A DNA stretch of 64,000 bases, from assembly GCA_949825045.1 (NCBI GenBank), contig OX463812.1:3332661-3396660 (forward strand), given 5' to 3'. This DNA is from Argyresthia goedartella. Taxonomy: Eukaryota > Arthropoda > Insecta > Lepidoptera > Argyresthiidae. Shown piece by piece: positions 10,795-22,521 of this stretch. Under the pieces are notes generated by a model. It had not been told where the DNA came from. It did no database searches and saw nothing but the letters and a program-made list of their open reading frames with translations. Both the position numbers and the translations under genes were made by a program. How positions within the stretch are numbered: the first letter of the stretch is position 1; every line of letters begins with the position of its first letter.

Positions 10795-11039
10795 TAAACT
10801 GTAATATATCAACATAGATATGGTACCTATTAAGGAAGAGAAAAGAAATGCACTTTAAATAGTCATAGTAGTCATTTTTTTATTGAATATAAATAAATAA
10901 ATTATCTTATTCAACGTCAAAATTATACTTACTTATAACTACAAGTCAATTTTTTTATATAAAAAAAAGACTACACCGTTTCGGAAGGTGGGCCTCGGGG
11001 TTAAGAAGAAACGGCAAGAAACTCCCCCATACCTTTTTT

Positions 11040-14000
11040 TTAAAAAAGTGACTTTACAACAGGTACTGGTTTCGGTCTAAGGAAATTCGCGGGCGAGTGA
11101 TAGACTTGATCCATCGCCCCTCGTCGAATTTCTGTGCGCTGAGATGGTATGGACCATGCAGTTTTGTCATCTAAGTATTCCTTAATACTATAATAGGACT
11201 TTCTTATCAGCTCATTTTTAACATAGTTTTTGAACCTCTTTTCAGGAAGGATCAATGATTCCTGTGGTATTTTATTGTAGAAGCGAATACAGTGCCCCAT
11301 GAATGATGTGCCTACTTTACTTAGTCTAAATAATGGTAGTGATAACCTATTTTTATTTCTAGTGTTAATTGTAAGGCTATCACCTACAATTTTAAAAAAA
11401 GCTATGTTTTTTCTTACATGCATGATATTTTCGTATATATATTGACAGGTAACCGTAAGTATATTAATTTCTTTGAATTTTTCTCTTAATGATTCTCTAG
11501 CATCTAATTGATATATCGCCCTGATCGCCCTTTTTTGTAAGAAAAATATCGTATTTATATCTGCTGCTCTCCCCCAGAGCAATATTCCATAAGACATAAT
11601 ACTGTAAAAATAACTAAAGTAAACCAATCTGGCAGTTTCAACATCTGTAAGATATCTGATTTGTCTGACCGCAAAAGCGGCTGAGCTAAGTCTTCGTGCG
11701 AGATTAGTTATGTGAGGACCCCATTGAAGTTTCGAATCTATAGTGATTCCGAGAAAGATTGTGTCTTCAACGAGGTCCAATCTTTCAGATCCTGTTCTAA
11801 CACTGCTTTCAACCTGTCACTCATTAGGCATTAACATTAGGCAAACAAAATTTGATACATTTAGTCTTCTTTGAGTATAATAACAGGTTGTTTACATTGA
11901 ACCAACTTAACACATGAGAGAGTGTACTATTTGCGTCGTCTAGAATTTCTTCTTGTCTTTTCACCTTGAAAATAATAGATGTGTCATCAGCAAATAGAAC
12001 AATCTGGGTCATTTTTTCCACCGTATAAGGCAGGTCATTCATGTACACTAAGAAAAGGAACGGACCTAAGATAGAACCCTGGGGTACACCAATATTCATA
12101 TGGGTTCCAGTGGACTTGCATCTGTTTATATCTACTTTTAGTAATTTTTCCATTAAATAAGATTCCATTAATTTTAACGCATTATCTTTGATACCATAGT
12201 GTTGAAGTTTGAGCAAAAGAGTTTGATGGTCCACACAGTTAAAGGCCTTGGAAAGATCACAGAAAATACCAACCGCATCCTGTGATACTTCCCACGCACT
12301 ATAAATGTGTTCTACTAGCGCTACTCCGGCGTCTGTTGTTGATCTGCCTTTAGTGAATCCGAACTGTTTTATGTGGAGTAGCCCAGATGCATTGAAGTGA
12401 GAGAGTAGTTGACTCAATATGACATTTTCAAACACCTTGCTCAACACTGGCAATACAGATACAGGTCTGAAGATGGCAGGGTCTTGTTTACTACCGGATT
12501 TGAAAAGTGGTATTAATCTGCTCATTTTCATGAGGTCAGGAAAAACTCCGTTTGCTATACAACTATTGAATGTGATTGCCATGTATGATGCAATCACATC
12601 GATTACTGATTTAACCACGTTAACCGACATGCCCCATAAATCTTCAGTCTTTTTCATGCTAAGAAGTTTAAATGTTTTAACTATAGTTATAGAGCCTATT
12701 GGCTTGAAGTTAAAGCCATCCTTGTTTTGGGGCACATTTTCAACCAAGTAATCTAAAGACTTTTCAAAAGAGGATGGTAGTGCTTCTGTTGTTATTATTG
12801 GTATGGTACTGAAGAACTTTTCAAATGCGTTAGCAACGTCCTCGTTTGATGAGAGTAATTGGTCGTTAACTTTTAAATTAAAACTAGATTCACTAGACCT
12901 AACCTTGCCTGTCTCTTTTTTAATAATGTTCCATGTAGTTTTAATTTTGTCGCCAGAAGCTTTGATTTTATTGTTAAGATGTAGGCACTTGGCTTTGTGG
13001 CAGTCTTGCCTAAAATTTTTAGAATAATTTTTGACAAAGACGTTAAACTCAGGACTGTGATCATAGGATTTTTGCTCATACAATTCACTTAGTCTGGACC
13101 TGCTCTGTCTTAAATCCTCTGTTGCCCATTCAGAGAATTTTAATTTTTGTCCGGTCTCACTTTTGTCAGATTGAAAACCCTTTCAAATTCCGCAGATACA
13201 GATTTGAAGAAGCTGGAATATAATGTGTTCGGATCTTTACAGTAAGGTGTTAACGGTAGACTTGACACTAGTCCACTACGAAATTTTTCCATTTTCTCCA
13301 AAGTTACTGGTCTACACAATACTTTAACGGGCTTTATAGCATTATTTTCTTCAAATACTACAATCTGACCAGTGTGGTCTGAACTTAATGCCTTAACTAT
13401 TTGATTATCGTGAATACTACATTCACAGAATACGTTATCTAGACAAGTAGCGGAGGTAGCCGTTATTCGTGTAGGCTCCAGAAAGACATTGCACATATTG
13501 TAAGACTTAAATACTGCTAGGATCCTAGTGCGAATAGAGCGGTTTGCGGTGTCTAGTAAATCTACGTTAAAGTCGCCGCAAACTATGACGCGTTTGGACT
13601 TGTTTCTGGATGCAAGTTGAAGAACTTTCTTCTATCACTGATTCAAAGACTTCAAAATCTCCTTCGCCCCGCCTGTACACACTAACAATAGTATATTTTT
13701 CCATCTCAACACACGAGACTTCAGCATTCATTTCACTAGAAAGACTAACAATATCCTTTCGTTCTTTACACTTCAAACCATCTTTTACTAAAATTAAGGA
13801 ACCGCCTCTTGTTTTAGTCTTTCTTTTGAAACAGCTGATCACTTTATAATTTGGTATGCTGAACTGCATTGCACACTCTTGCAGCCAGTGTTCTGTCATA
13901 CAAAGTATATCTATTCTTTCGCTTTCTAAAAACATTTCTAATTCTAGTTGCTTGCCAGAAAAGCCTTGTATATTTTGGTGCAATACCTTTAAGCCGTGCT

Positions 14001-14052
14001 TTTCTGTTGTCGGTTGCGGCAGTTTAAAGATACAATAGTATCGTTTGTACAT
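11040..14052 (-). pseudogene. ORF2 (APE endonuclease + reverse transcriptase), frameshifted
   Basis: This would encode the nicking endonuclease and the reverse transcriptase for target-primed insertion. Endonuclease pieces are visible: HQNIQGFSG and TEHWLQ (13567-14052), then a frameshift near 13610, GDFNVD around 13570, and CLDNV and SSDHTGQ (13140-13496). A stop and frame change follow near 13084-13140. The RT frame (11824-13083) has FRPVSVLP, motif A CDLSKAFN with the first Asp kept, motif B VPQGSILGP and motif C FADD. A frame change near 11780-11824 leads into the C-terminal frame 11040-11780 (DSKLQWGPHI to the end). At least three disruptions, so no active protein. Confidence 0.88.
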
Positions 14053-15437
14053 ATTGCCTTGTCAGTAGTTACATGCTTCTTAGTACGTGTACTAATCGTT
14101 GTGGTGATCGTTATACAATTACTTACTTCTGTTATACTGTTTATAACAGATTCTAAAATAAATGAAGCTAAAGACTTAGCTATTACGTCAGTGTCAATTT
14201 TAAAAATAATAACTTTGATGTCCTCACTGTTTCCGTCAGTGATGTATTTACAAATTAATAGATTTGTGTCAAAGAATACAATTTTTGTATTGCGTACAGT
14301 CATATTATACATATACATATTTAACCTATGAGTAGCATGCTGTTGCTTTCCATTCATTGTATTTTTGTAAGGGAAGGCACATAGAACAATCTTGCCCACT
14401 TCCAGATTAGAGAGAGCATCAACAAACTTTATCATAGTTTGTTTCCCTACGATATACTATTCTCCATATATAATATTACGGTTGTACCCTCCTCATATTT
14501 GTAGTTTAAAATGTTTTTGGCCATAACTTTGAAGGGGACATCGGGCATGCAATAGTTAATAACCGTACCTACGCAACAAGCACGAAGAGCTGGTCCCATA
14601 CCTACACCTAGCCTGTCTGAGAACATAACAGTCCTACGAGGTGTCACGTGTGAGGTCCCGGCCGGCGGCGTCGCTGTGCACGTCGTTGCAGGGCTGTCCT
14701 GTCCGGCTCCTGGCACTGGCGCTGGTGTGCAGCGGCAGGCTGCGGCGTCAATGGCGGCGGCGCACGTGTGAGCTCGGCGGTGACGTCACTCGGGGCGAGC
14801 TGCTGGTCGCTCGTCACCATGTGCGCAGTGAGAGGACAGACCCGCGGCTGATGTAAAGGGTCAGTCTCGGTCTCTGCGGCGGCGTCGATGTCGTCACTGG
14901 GTGCGAGCTGCTGATCGCTCGCAGTATACTTGATGCGAGGGCTCGCCGGTTGTGGTGGCGCGCTGAGGCAGGCCCGCGGCTGATGTAAAGGATCAACCTC
15001 GGAGTCCGCTGGCGGCGTATCCCCGGTGTCCAGTGCGACGATGGTGACCTCTTCGGTGGGCGCGGTGGTCTTTTGCTGAGACTCACATATCTGGCAGTTT
15101 TCATGGATGCATTGCTGTGTCTGTTGCGACAACTCGAGTACTCTCCGTAGATTAGTATTGCTGTCCAGTATTATTTTGTTAAGTTCCACAACTTTTTTTT
15201 TTCTGTCCATGAATACTTGGTAACTACATCTTGAAGTTCTATCTCCAGTCGCAATATTTTCAATTCTAAATCAGTTACTGTATTCTGATATTCCTCTGTA
15301 ATTTCCTGTAGCAGTCTTGCTGAATCTTCAAATTTCTTATTTTCCGGTGTAGGGCAAATGTTAAGCTTCTGGATCCGTTTCTGTGTCTTAATGATAGCTT
15401 TATTTATTAAATTTCTTCTTAACCTCTTGAATACCAC
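13989..15437 (-). pseudogene. ORF1 (coiled coil + SGNH/esterase-like region), frameshifted
   Basis: Upstream of ORF2 on the same strand and overlapping its start by 64 nt. The first frame (15171-15437) is charged and heptad-like, a likely coiled coil. It shifts near 15200 into a Pro/Ala-rich linker frame (14644-15210). The 14447-14716 frame contains VMFSDRLGVG and later GTTVILYMENS, and 13989-14435 contains KIVLCAFPYKN. These recall the blocks of an SGNH-hydrolase fold, a domain known in CR1-type ORF1 proteins. The canonical GDS serine is absent. The frame opens at a GTG, not an ATG. Confidence 0.6.
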
Positions 15438-15464
15438 GTGCGTTAGCTGACGTCACTTTTCGTT

Positions 15465-15500
15465 TTAAATTCTATTACCATGGCATAAGGTTCAAAATCG
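15465..15500 (-). repeat. Short repeat, CATGCCATGGTAATA family
   Basis: In reverse this reads GAACCTTATGCCATGGTAAT. The same block occurs at 48040-48085 (next to the satellite) and in weaker form at 50650-50690. Its wider element is not defined here. Confidence 0.45.
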
Positions 15501-15709
15501 CGAACCGTCCCGACTACCCGCGGTTGTTGAGAGGTTAAAAGTCAAAATTGAGGGACTATCCCTGATAACGACGGAAGTTTTTTCATGTTTCTTTTCTTTT
15601 GTAAAAGACTTGTACCTATAGGTAATTTTCTGTTTTGTGAAGTGAAATAAATTATTTACTTACGTTATTACATTACATTATTTGCTTTAAGTTCTCCAAA
15701 CGCCAAATA

Positions 15710-15970
15710 ATTATTGATACTTAAAGTGGACGGTCATCGTCACGTCATTATCATTGAGCCGTCATTTTGCTAGAGGAATCCAGTTCCAGGAGGTTCTTTT
15801 AAGTCATCAGAATTTAAATTAATTATGATTATAAAGCGCCTTATAATTAGAAAGTAATATAATTAGTTATTCAAAACGATTACGGAAACGTTACACAATG
15901 GATAGCTAAAGTGAACTGCCATTGTCAAGCCATAGCCATTGAGGCGTCATTTTACTGGCAATATTGGGCC
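15710..15970 (+). repeat. GAGCCGTCATTTT repeat, two adjacent diverged units
   Basis: Blocks with GTCACGTCATTATCATTGAG then CCGTCATTTTGCTAG (15725-15780), and a diverged unit GCCATTGAGGCGTCATTTT (15930-15955). Better copies are at 41590-41750 and, inverted, 55730-55895. Confidence 0.5.
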
Positions 15971-16194
15971 ACTGTTTGCTCGGAGTGTTTCAAAAGGCGC
16001 AGCAAGTTTACTTCTACTTTATAGCACGGAAGTAATGTTTGTGTTTATAAAAAAGGTCTTATAAGGGCTTAAGGCTAGGGTGCCCCCTACAGTGAAATTG
16101 TTCACCTTTAGCTTCCTTCTCGAGGAATGGGAATCAAAACTAAAAAAGGCTCACAGATAACGTAAAGAGGACTAATAGAGCAACATAACACATG

Positions 16195-16447
16195 TTTTAT
16201 AATAGTAGTTTATGTGACTGGTATATAATGCTTAAATCACTACAGTAGCATACACTACTTTATCTACCGCACCTAACCGCATGTTCAATCGGTATTGTGG
16301 CATTGATCATTGCTCTGCAGTTGTTTAGTTTGTTCTGTAGCACCAACTTCACAGACAAACTAGGGGCGGCGCGCAGGCGGGCGTCGGCGTTCGAAATTTG
16401 AATGTCATAACATGTCGAAATATTGATACATTGTGGTCATAATGATG
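16195..16447 (-). mobile_element. Composite inverted-repeat element, copy C (partial)
   Basis: Inverted copy: TAGTAGTTTATGTGACTG at its 3' terminus, the conserved core (GGCGGGCGTCGGCGTTCG) and TCATAATG at the inner limit. The 5' quarter is missing. At 16445 it runs directly into half of a TACAGG fold-back element. Confidence 0.75.
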
Positions 16448-16496
16448 TCCTAACAACCCCCTCAAATATGACTACATCTTTCTGTTACATCCTGTC
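16445..16496 (-). mobile_element. TACAGG fold-back element, right-end half
   Basis: GATGTCCTAACAACCCC then AATATGACTACATC and TTCTGTTACATCCTGT match the right end of 10519-10794. The left half is absent, because the sequence joins composite copy C. Confidence 0.6.
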
Positions 16497-16539
16497 TATG
16501 AACAAGGTAAAATTTGTTGCTCCACAATCAACTTATCTC

Positions 16540-16632
16540 ATCCGTTCTTGGTTTACTGGAAGATATCACTTGTTAAGATAAGCTTGCCCTTGTACTTTTT
16601 TATTTGAGATTATTATGAAACTATAAAAATAT
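16540..16632 (+). mobile_element. LINE 3' end of the AAGCTCGCCTTT family
   Basis: GTTTACTGGAAGATATC followed by AAGATAAGCTTGCCCTTG is the same 3' UTR block as at 24185 and 24490. Diverged and short. Confidence 0.5.
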
Positions 16633-16639
16633 TGTACAA

Positions 16640-18310
16640 ATAATTAGCATCTTGCTACACATGGATACAGGAGTTTGCTTGTTGTCTCCACCTGTGGTAC
16701 AACCTGTATCGTGGGTCGGAGATTGCTAGAGCTATCGGCTGCTTAGCTTTCGGGAAGGACCAGAAGTGAGACTGAGACCAAACAAAGAAGTGAGAAGAAA
16801 CAAAGTAAAATATAAACTTATGATTACGATAAACGGGATGAAAAGAATAACCGGTTGGAGGCGGTTGAGTGGTCATTAATGATAGATCGTCCGGAGTCCA
16901 GCTAGCAGGACTTGGAGACCTTACAGAAGGACGCAACTTTTTCCAATGACAGTTCTTTAATCTTATTTAGAACAGGGATCAAATTTTCATTAAAAAGTAC
17001 TGTATTTCTTTCTCTTTTGTGATTAAGAAAAAACAGTTGCTAAGCAACAGCGGCCTTCAGTCAGCTAGAGATGGCCCATGAGTGGCAGTGCATTCGCGCC
17101 CGGGCGACACGTTTCGCCGAGCGTTAGGCTCCGAAAATTCATTGAGTCGTCAACATTTTGGCGACAACTATTATCAGTGCGAGATATTTAGTGCCGTGGT
17201 AAATGAAAAAAAAGTTAAAATTTGCACCACCCCACTTACGCATATATTATATCCATATAATAATATATGGACGCATAATATGTGTCGCTGAAGACTGATT
17301 ACAGATTCGAAAGAATATAATTTATAATTTTGATTGAACAGAATACTTTGAGCTTTATTTTAGAAGCACTGACCAAATGTGTATGACCTCTGGTGAGCGC
17401 TCATGACGTAGCCATTCGGGGCCAAGGATATCGTACTACCAGAAGAACCTATAACATTTCATATAAAACAAGTAAAGCCAGCAGGACTTCAGGTCTTCCG
17501 GCAGTAAGTTTCACAAAAACAACCCGTCCTTCCAGAAGCACTTCCAGCAGGACAAACCACCGGGCGATCTATTATTAAGGTTAACAAAATCTATGTGAGT
17601 GTGAATGCTGATTATTTTATTTGTACCTATTTAACGTATTTTTTTTAAAACTGATTGAATTTTCGAATTCGCCTTGGTAATTGACACGGCAGATAACCTC
17701 GATTGCAGTTATAAGAAAACAGGTCATTTCAAGACTATTAAGCCAGATGAAGGGAATGACAAGATGTAACGTAAATGGCTCAACTAAAAGCATTGAAAAT
17801 GCAAATTTTAATACGTTTCCGAGAAGTCATTTAGAAAACAGGCATCCGATAGAGAGCTAACGATTTTTACGTCTGGGCAATGGCGTAAAAGTAAAACGGA
17901 ATTTAATATAGAATGTAATGTCTAAAGTTAAGTAAACCATGGTAATTATACAGTACAGTCGTGTTTTCAAAATATATGGAAATGGATATGATTTTTAAAG
18001 GAATAATATACATTATAATATTCCTATAATTTAGGTCTGAGTACAGAATCGATATCAAAAACTCCTAAATTGTGGTAAAACTAAAAGTTTAATTTTACAA
18101 AAGGGACTTATTGATAAGCACCTATCTTCTCGTAAAACATCTCATACCATATTTGCATTCATCAAAACGGACAGTTAGTGTTTTGATAGTATAGCTGAAT
18201 CATTTTCCCGACTGCCCCTGCGAAACGAATCATACCTGGGTAACCATGGTAAGGGTCGATGACCGCTACCATGATACGCTGAACGACATGATCCCAATCA
18301 TGAGCTTCCG
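16640..18310. other. Unassigned stretch, no supported gene
   Basis: Contains an AT palindrome-like patch near 17229-17275 and scattered short frames. The 93-residue minus frame at 16655-16936 is Pro/Ser/Phe-rich with no motif I recognise. Nothing else recurs elsewhere in the window. Confidence 0.4.
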
Positions 18311-18318
18311 GTGGTAGT

Positions 18319-18405
18319 CGGGTTCACTATAGTGGATCAATGAAGAGAAGAGGCAATACAGGACGATTGTTACATGTAAATATCTACCTACAGTAATAAA
18401 GACAT
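18319..18405 (+). mobile_element. Family 2 LINE 3' end, short relic
   Basis: GTGGATCAATGAAGAGAAGA, ATGTAAATATCTACCTACAG and TAATAAAG...TTGATTGATTGAT match the end of the family 2 LINE 3' UTR with a different tail unit. Confidence 0.55.
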
Positions 18406-18419
18406 TTGATTGATTGATA

Positions 18420-18540
18420 AAAACAAGGATCATCAAAATCGACTCGAAATTTAATGAATATTCGCATCACAAACATAAAAAACAGTCGATTTGAGAACCT
18501 CCCCTCTTTAAAGTCGGTTGAAAATAGCGTGACAAGTTTG
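18420..18540 (-). repeat. ACCGACTTC repeat, partial
   Basis: GAACCTCCCCTCTTTAAAG and TCGGTTGAAAAT are the reverse of the TTTTAACCGACTTCAAAAAA block at 26293. I associate this motif with a common lepidopteran repeat; the family name is not established here. Confidence 0.5.
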
Positions 18541-18885
18541 CATTAAACCTGGACAGCCGGAATTAATTTGTTAGTTGCTGTTCAATTATTTATAGGTGTT
18601 TTCGACTAAAAGAGCAATTTATTTTGGGAAAACACATTAACGCTCGTCTATAGGTAAAATTAGCAACTCGATTCGTGGTGGTTGAAATTTTGCACTTCAC
18701 TATATTAGAATAAAGTTCATAGCAGCTCGCACTGCAACATGACTGTTAGGTCAGTCGCTGTATCTTTACCTTGGTAATTTAATGTAGATAATAAATGATG
18801 CCAACATTTGTGGACTACTGCGTATTTATTTAATGAAATATTTGGATTGTCTAATCAAACAAGCAGTAGCCCGCTATATCACTTC

Positions 18886-19025
18886 CTTAGAGTTCCGAAG
18901 GGTCCCAAACGGGAATATATTACTAAGCCTCCGCTGTCCGTCTGTCGGTCCGTCCGTCTGACCGTCTATCACCGGGCTCTCCGGATCAACCGAAATAGGT
19001 AGAGAGGTGAAATTTTCACAGAGAG
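18886..19025 (-). repeat. Interspersed repeat G, short diverged copy
   Basis: AGTTCCGAAGGGTCCCAAAC, TGTCCGTCTGTCGGTCCGTC and GGTGAAATTTTCACAGAGAG match the first 140 bp of repeat G. It is cut off where the LINE relic begins at 19026. Confidence 0.65.
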
Positions 19026-19700
19026 TGTCTGGGAGAGAAGGGCGTAGAAACTCCCACAGATTGATTTTAGATCTCTTTTTAAAATTGGTTGTGCTTAACT
19101 ACCACAAATATTACAATATTAATTATTATAATTAATAAGCAGAAATTAATTACAAAATTATTAACAGCAAGGTATGTAGTAGGTTGAGCTAGAATAACCC
19201 CATACAGACCCGTCATTTAAGTAATCTTGAACATTGTAATATCCCTTTTTCGACAAAGTCGCTTTAACATGGTTTTTAAAGGCTTGTGTTTAAACGATTA
19301 TCAAAAAATTCGAAAATTTATTACCAATGAATTCGAAATGACTGCCAGAATTAGTAAAATTGTGTTTGGGTAAATGATCACCAAAATTATTTATATGTTT
19401 TGTGTACTGTTTATGTTTTAAGTATTTTTGTTGTTCTTACATGTTCAACCTAACACGAAGGATAAAGGGGGCTCCGCTTCACTCACCCCCTTTACACCTC
19501 ACCTTAGCTACCGCAGTACTTTGCCCTGATATATTTATGCAACTTTTGGTGATCATCAATTTTGGGTAAGAAAAATATATTTTGGTGATATATTTGTTGC
19601 CGTTTTTAAATTGCTCATCCCCAGAGCTATCTTATTGTAGTAGAGAATGTGCTGACCCTTGAAAGAATTGCTAACCTTCATGAGTTTAAGCCGGGGCGTA
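19026..19700 (-). pseudogene. Family 2 CR1-like LINE, ORF2 C-terminus and 3' UTR, split by an insertion
   Basis: Reading the minus strand, 19612-19700 encodes relics of LAKVGNSFKGQ and YYNKIAL, and 19026-19280 continues with VKATLSKKGYYNVQDY and the 3' UTR (AAGAGATCTAAAATCAATC). The two parts align to one continuous stretch of the copy at 30.2-30.5 kb. Between them lies an unrelated 322-bp element at 19281-19602. The copy is 5'-truncated inside the C-terminal domain and carries no catalytic motif. Confidence 0.8.
19281..19602 (+). mobile_element. GGC...GCC-ended element with hairpin core, copy 2 (nested in LINE)
   Basis: Begins GGCTTGTGTTTAAACGATTA and ends TATTTGTTGCCG. The octamer TTTTTAAA lies immediately on both sides (19273-19280 and 19603-19610), while the uninterrupted LINE has it once. 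An 8-bp target duplication is the simplest reading. The core (19430-19530) carries CCTAACACGAAGGATAAAGG, the GGGGG/CCCCC hairpin and CTACCGCAGTACTTTGCCCT. Confidence 0.8.
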
Positions 19701-19734
19701 ACTTGTTGCTAAAAAAAAAAAAAACATAATTGTA

Positions 19735-19862
19735 TTAGTGAAGCACAACCTATTTTTAAAAGAGATCTAAAAATCAATCTGTGGGAGTTTCTACGCCCTT
19801 CTTCTCCCACAGTGGTCCAATGTAATACAGTAATAAAGTACTTTTGAGTTTGAGTTTGAGTT
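19735..19862 (+). mobile_element. Family 2 LINE 3' end
   Basis: GAAGCACAACCTATTTTTAA, AATCAATCTGTGGGAGTTTC, CCCACAGTGGTCCAATG, AATAAAGTACTTTTGAG and a GAGTTT tail. It is in opposite orientation to the relic that ends at 19700. Confidence 0.7.
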
Positions 19863-19934
19863 GGAAGGGCATAAGAAGAAGTTTCAGCTTCAGAAGTTGT
19901 CCCTTATAAATTTTATAACTTTTTGAAAAAATCA

Positions 19935-20115
19935 CCAAAAGCAAAAAATAAATACACAGGTGACTTTTGGGCTTGTGGTTCCGTGCTGAAAAAGTTACGA
20001 TCAGGTCTTTTCATGAACATAGACTTCATTCGCATCCCGACCGGGGGGGGGGGGATTGGGCTTGAACTTGAAGTCAGTATTAAGTTTTTAACTTGGTGAA
20101 ATTATGATGGCATTA
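19935..20115 (+). repeat. ACCGACTTC repeat, 3' portion
   Basis: TTCATTCGCATCCCGACCGG, a poly-G run (20042-20053) and AGTTTTTAACTTGGTGAAAT match the end of the copy near 26630-26700. The G run varies between copies. Confidence 0.5.
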
Positions 20116-20689
20116 GTATCACGTGTCTTCTTAACAATGGCACCTACTGGAGGGAAAAGCTATTTCGAACACGGCATACAAAAGAGCTGATTTTCTTCTA
20201 TTTATATATTTTTTATTTTTTTTTATTTAGGTCTCTAATGACCGATTTCACCAAAGATCCCTATATTTTAGGGGACACTTTATTTCTTTCAGGGGCCACC
20301 TAACGGGGTGTTGCGATTTGCCCTAACTGTAAGGGTCATCTAGGCTCCTTGGGGACCCCCTAAATATATGAGTCCGGCCACCGAAACAATCGCTAGACAG
20401 CTAAGAAAAAGAGCTAAGTGTCCCATAACTGTTGGTGATATGGGGTATAATACTCTATGCACCACTGGCATTTGCTTATTCACAAACACCACTTGGTCTA
20501 TGAAGTGACACTCGGGTCTTCATCAGACTCCAAGTAATGAAACTTAAAAAAAAAGAGTTGGGATTATAAACTTAGATTTAACAAAGTTGGGACAATGGTA
20601 ATATTAAGGCTAAGTAAATATAAGTCGTTTTAGTTGGCCTAACGATACATTGAAAACATCAAGGGAGTTGCTGTATTTGTTTAGGGGAC
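20116..20689. other. Unassigned spacer
   Basis: No gene or window-wide repeat recognised. A mild A/T homopolymer patch occurs around 20200-20225. Confidence 0.4.
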
Positions 20690-20912
20690 AAATTAAACTG
20701 CACATCAATAATACTGATTTTCACAGCAAATATTAGGGCAAAATACTGCGGTAGCTTAGGTGAAGGGTAAAGGGGGTGAGTGAAGCGAAGCCCCCTTTAT
20801 CCTTCGTGTTAGGTTGAACATGTAAGAACAACAAAAATACTTAAAACATAAAAAGTGTTATGCTGATCCTTTTTTGCTGTGAAAATCAGTATTTTTGATG
20901 TGCAATTAAATA
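20690..20912. mobile_element. TIR element of a third type sharing the hairpin core
   Basis: Terminal inverted repeats of about 39 bp: CACATCAATAATACTGATTT at the left and AAATCAGTATTTTTGATGTG at the right, both continuing into CAGCAAA/TTTGCTG. Between them lies the core shared with the GGC...GCC element (GCGGTAGCTTAGGTGAAGGG, GGGGG/CCCCC hairpin, TTAGGTTGAACATGTAAGAA). No coding capacity. Confidence 0.8.
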
Positions 20913-21411
20913 CTATTCTTTGTTTAGCAGAGTACAGAGACGTGGAATAGTAGAATTGGTACCAAGAACTGTTCGACGGAGAGGCGAGTGAAATGGGACA
21001 ATCGGATATCGAGGGTATCTGATTCGAGCCTTAAAATTAAATTCTGAGGACGGCAATTTATTTCATTGTTGAAAGTTTATGATGAAGCATGGTGCTTTGC
21101 GTCGACAATTTTCGGGTTACTCCACTTTTGCCACATTCTTAGTTTGCCACACAAAACATTCTTCATAAAAACGTTCTACGTCTGCCACGGTAAAAAAATA
21201 ATATAAAAAACGCATTTGCGAGTATATTTTTGCCACACTTACGATTATGTAGTTAAACACAGTACAGTCAGCAACAAAATTGTAGGCCAAAATACGGATC
21301 AGTAGGAAAAAAACATTACATTTTGTTTGTGTTGTCGGTAGAGCGAGAGAAACAAATTTCAACTTTCATACACATGTAATGAATATTTATAAATATTTTA
21401 TAAACATACCT
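20913..21411. other. Unassigned spacer
   Basis: Only an 81-residue minus frame (21117-21362) of hydrophobic composition. No motif was seen and no support for a gene. Confidence 0.4.
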
Positions 21412-21651
21412 ATACAGGGTGGAACAGGAAGGTATAGACATATTTCAAGGGGTAGTTAGGGACATCATTCTGAACAACTTTCACTTTAAACCGATTCCAT
21501 TAAAGCAACTTTATTTTTCACGCCTCCATAAATGATGGGCCGCGTGGTCAGCTGATTTAAGTGGAGAAGTAAAAAAGAAATGCTTTGATCAAATCGGTTC
21601 CATAGGAGAACATGTTAGGAATATTGTCCTGCTGTCTGTTACATCCTGTTT
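21412..21651. mobile_element. Fold-back element, TACAGG family, copy 3
   Basis: Starts TACAGGGTGGAACAGGAAGG, ends TGTCTGTTACATCCTGT. The interior CATCATTCTGAACAACTTTC block and the CAGCTGATTTAAG centre match the copy at 10519. Confidence 0.8.
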
Positions 21652-21883
21652 ATGAATTCATAATAAAAAAGTGTAAGTCTCAAAGTCAGACTTATATTCA
21701 GAGTAGTCAAAATTCACACAGTCAGCCGATCAGCAATCCTTCTTGTTAGGATTTAGCTGCATTTGGAAAAACCTGTTTTATTTCAAGTATTTTCTTTTAT
21801 ACTGCTTGGTGCTGAGGCGAGACTTTAAAGGAATAACTCAGTGCCATCTCAACCCGTGCATGTGCCAGTCAACTACATGGAAT

Positions 21884-22212
21884 TACACATTATGACCATA
21901 ATGTGTAATTTTTCTACATATTATGACATTCAATTTTCGAACGCCGACGCCCGCCTGCGTGCCGCCCCTACTATGTTTGTGAAGTTGGTACTACTGATCA
22001 AGCTAAACAAGTGCAAAGGAATTATCAATGCCACCATGCCGGTCGAACATGCGGTTCCTGAACACATTAAAGAGAGCTTACGATATGTGTGTAGATAAAC
22101 TAGTGTATGTAACTGTACATAATTAGGCATTAAAACTCTCGAGTGATATTATTATGAAACTCGCCTAGTATTAATGCCCTCCATTATGTAGAAGTCACTT
22201 AGACTACCATTT
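21884..22212 (+). mobile_element. Composite inverted-repeat element, copy D (5'-truncated)
   Basis: Starts at ACACATTATGACCATAATG, so it lacks the first ~90 bp. The core, fold-back start and degenerate 3' end are present; the fold-back loop is deleted. The 85-residue frame at 21841-22098 reads through the conserved open frame. Confidence 0.8.
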
Positions 22213-22521
22213 TAAATGAAAATTTTGTGAAATGATGTAATTAACGCATTCGATTGTTATGACGTAGCTATTTATTGATATTATGTAAGTAAAAATAAAT
22301 TTCATTATATTATAAAATATTTTCTAATGGCGCTCTCATAACGGAATGGGATGGAATCCATAGAGTTGGTTGCAAGACGAGCCTCAATTAAATGTATTCG
22401 GAAATAATCATTATTTTTAGTCATAGTAAATATAGGTATGTAAAATTACGTATCATTTGAGTATCGAGTTGTGTTATGTATTTTAATGCTATCGTGGATT
22501 TCAAACCTGCCACAGACGACA

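Larger units (their letters stand above)
10865..15437 (-). mobile_element. CR1-like non-LTR retrotransposon, near full length, inactive
   Basis: A minus-strand unit with ORF1 (coiled coil plus esterase-like part), then ORF2 (APE endonuclease plus reverse transcriptase), then a 3' UTR running to about 10865. The order and the esterase-like ORF1 fit the CR1 group. Several frameshifts break both ORFs. It is related to the family 2 copies at 28.5, 43.4 and 19.0 kb, though its 3' UTR differs. Confidence 0.85.

Noticed and set aside
12419..12751. Plus-strand frames opposite the CR1-like ORF2
   Set aside because: Antisense shadows of the RT coding sequence on the minus strand.
16655..16936. 93-codon Pro/Ser-rich minus frame as a gene
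   Set aside because: No recognisable domain, and it lies next to a LINE 3' end; probably chance.
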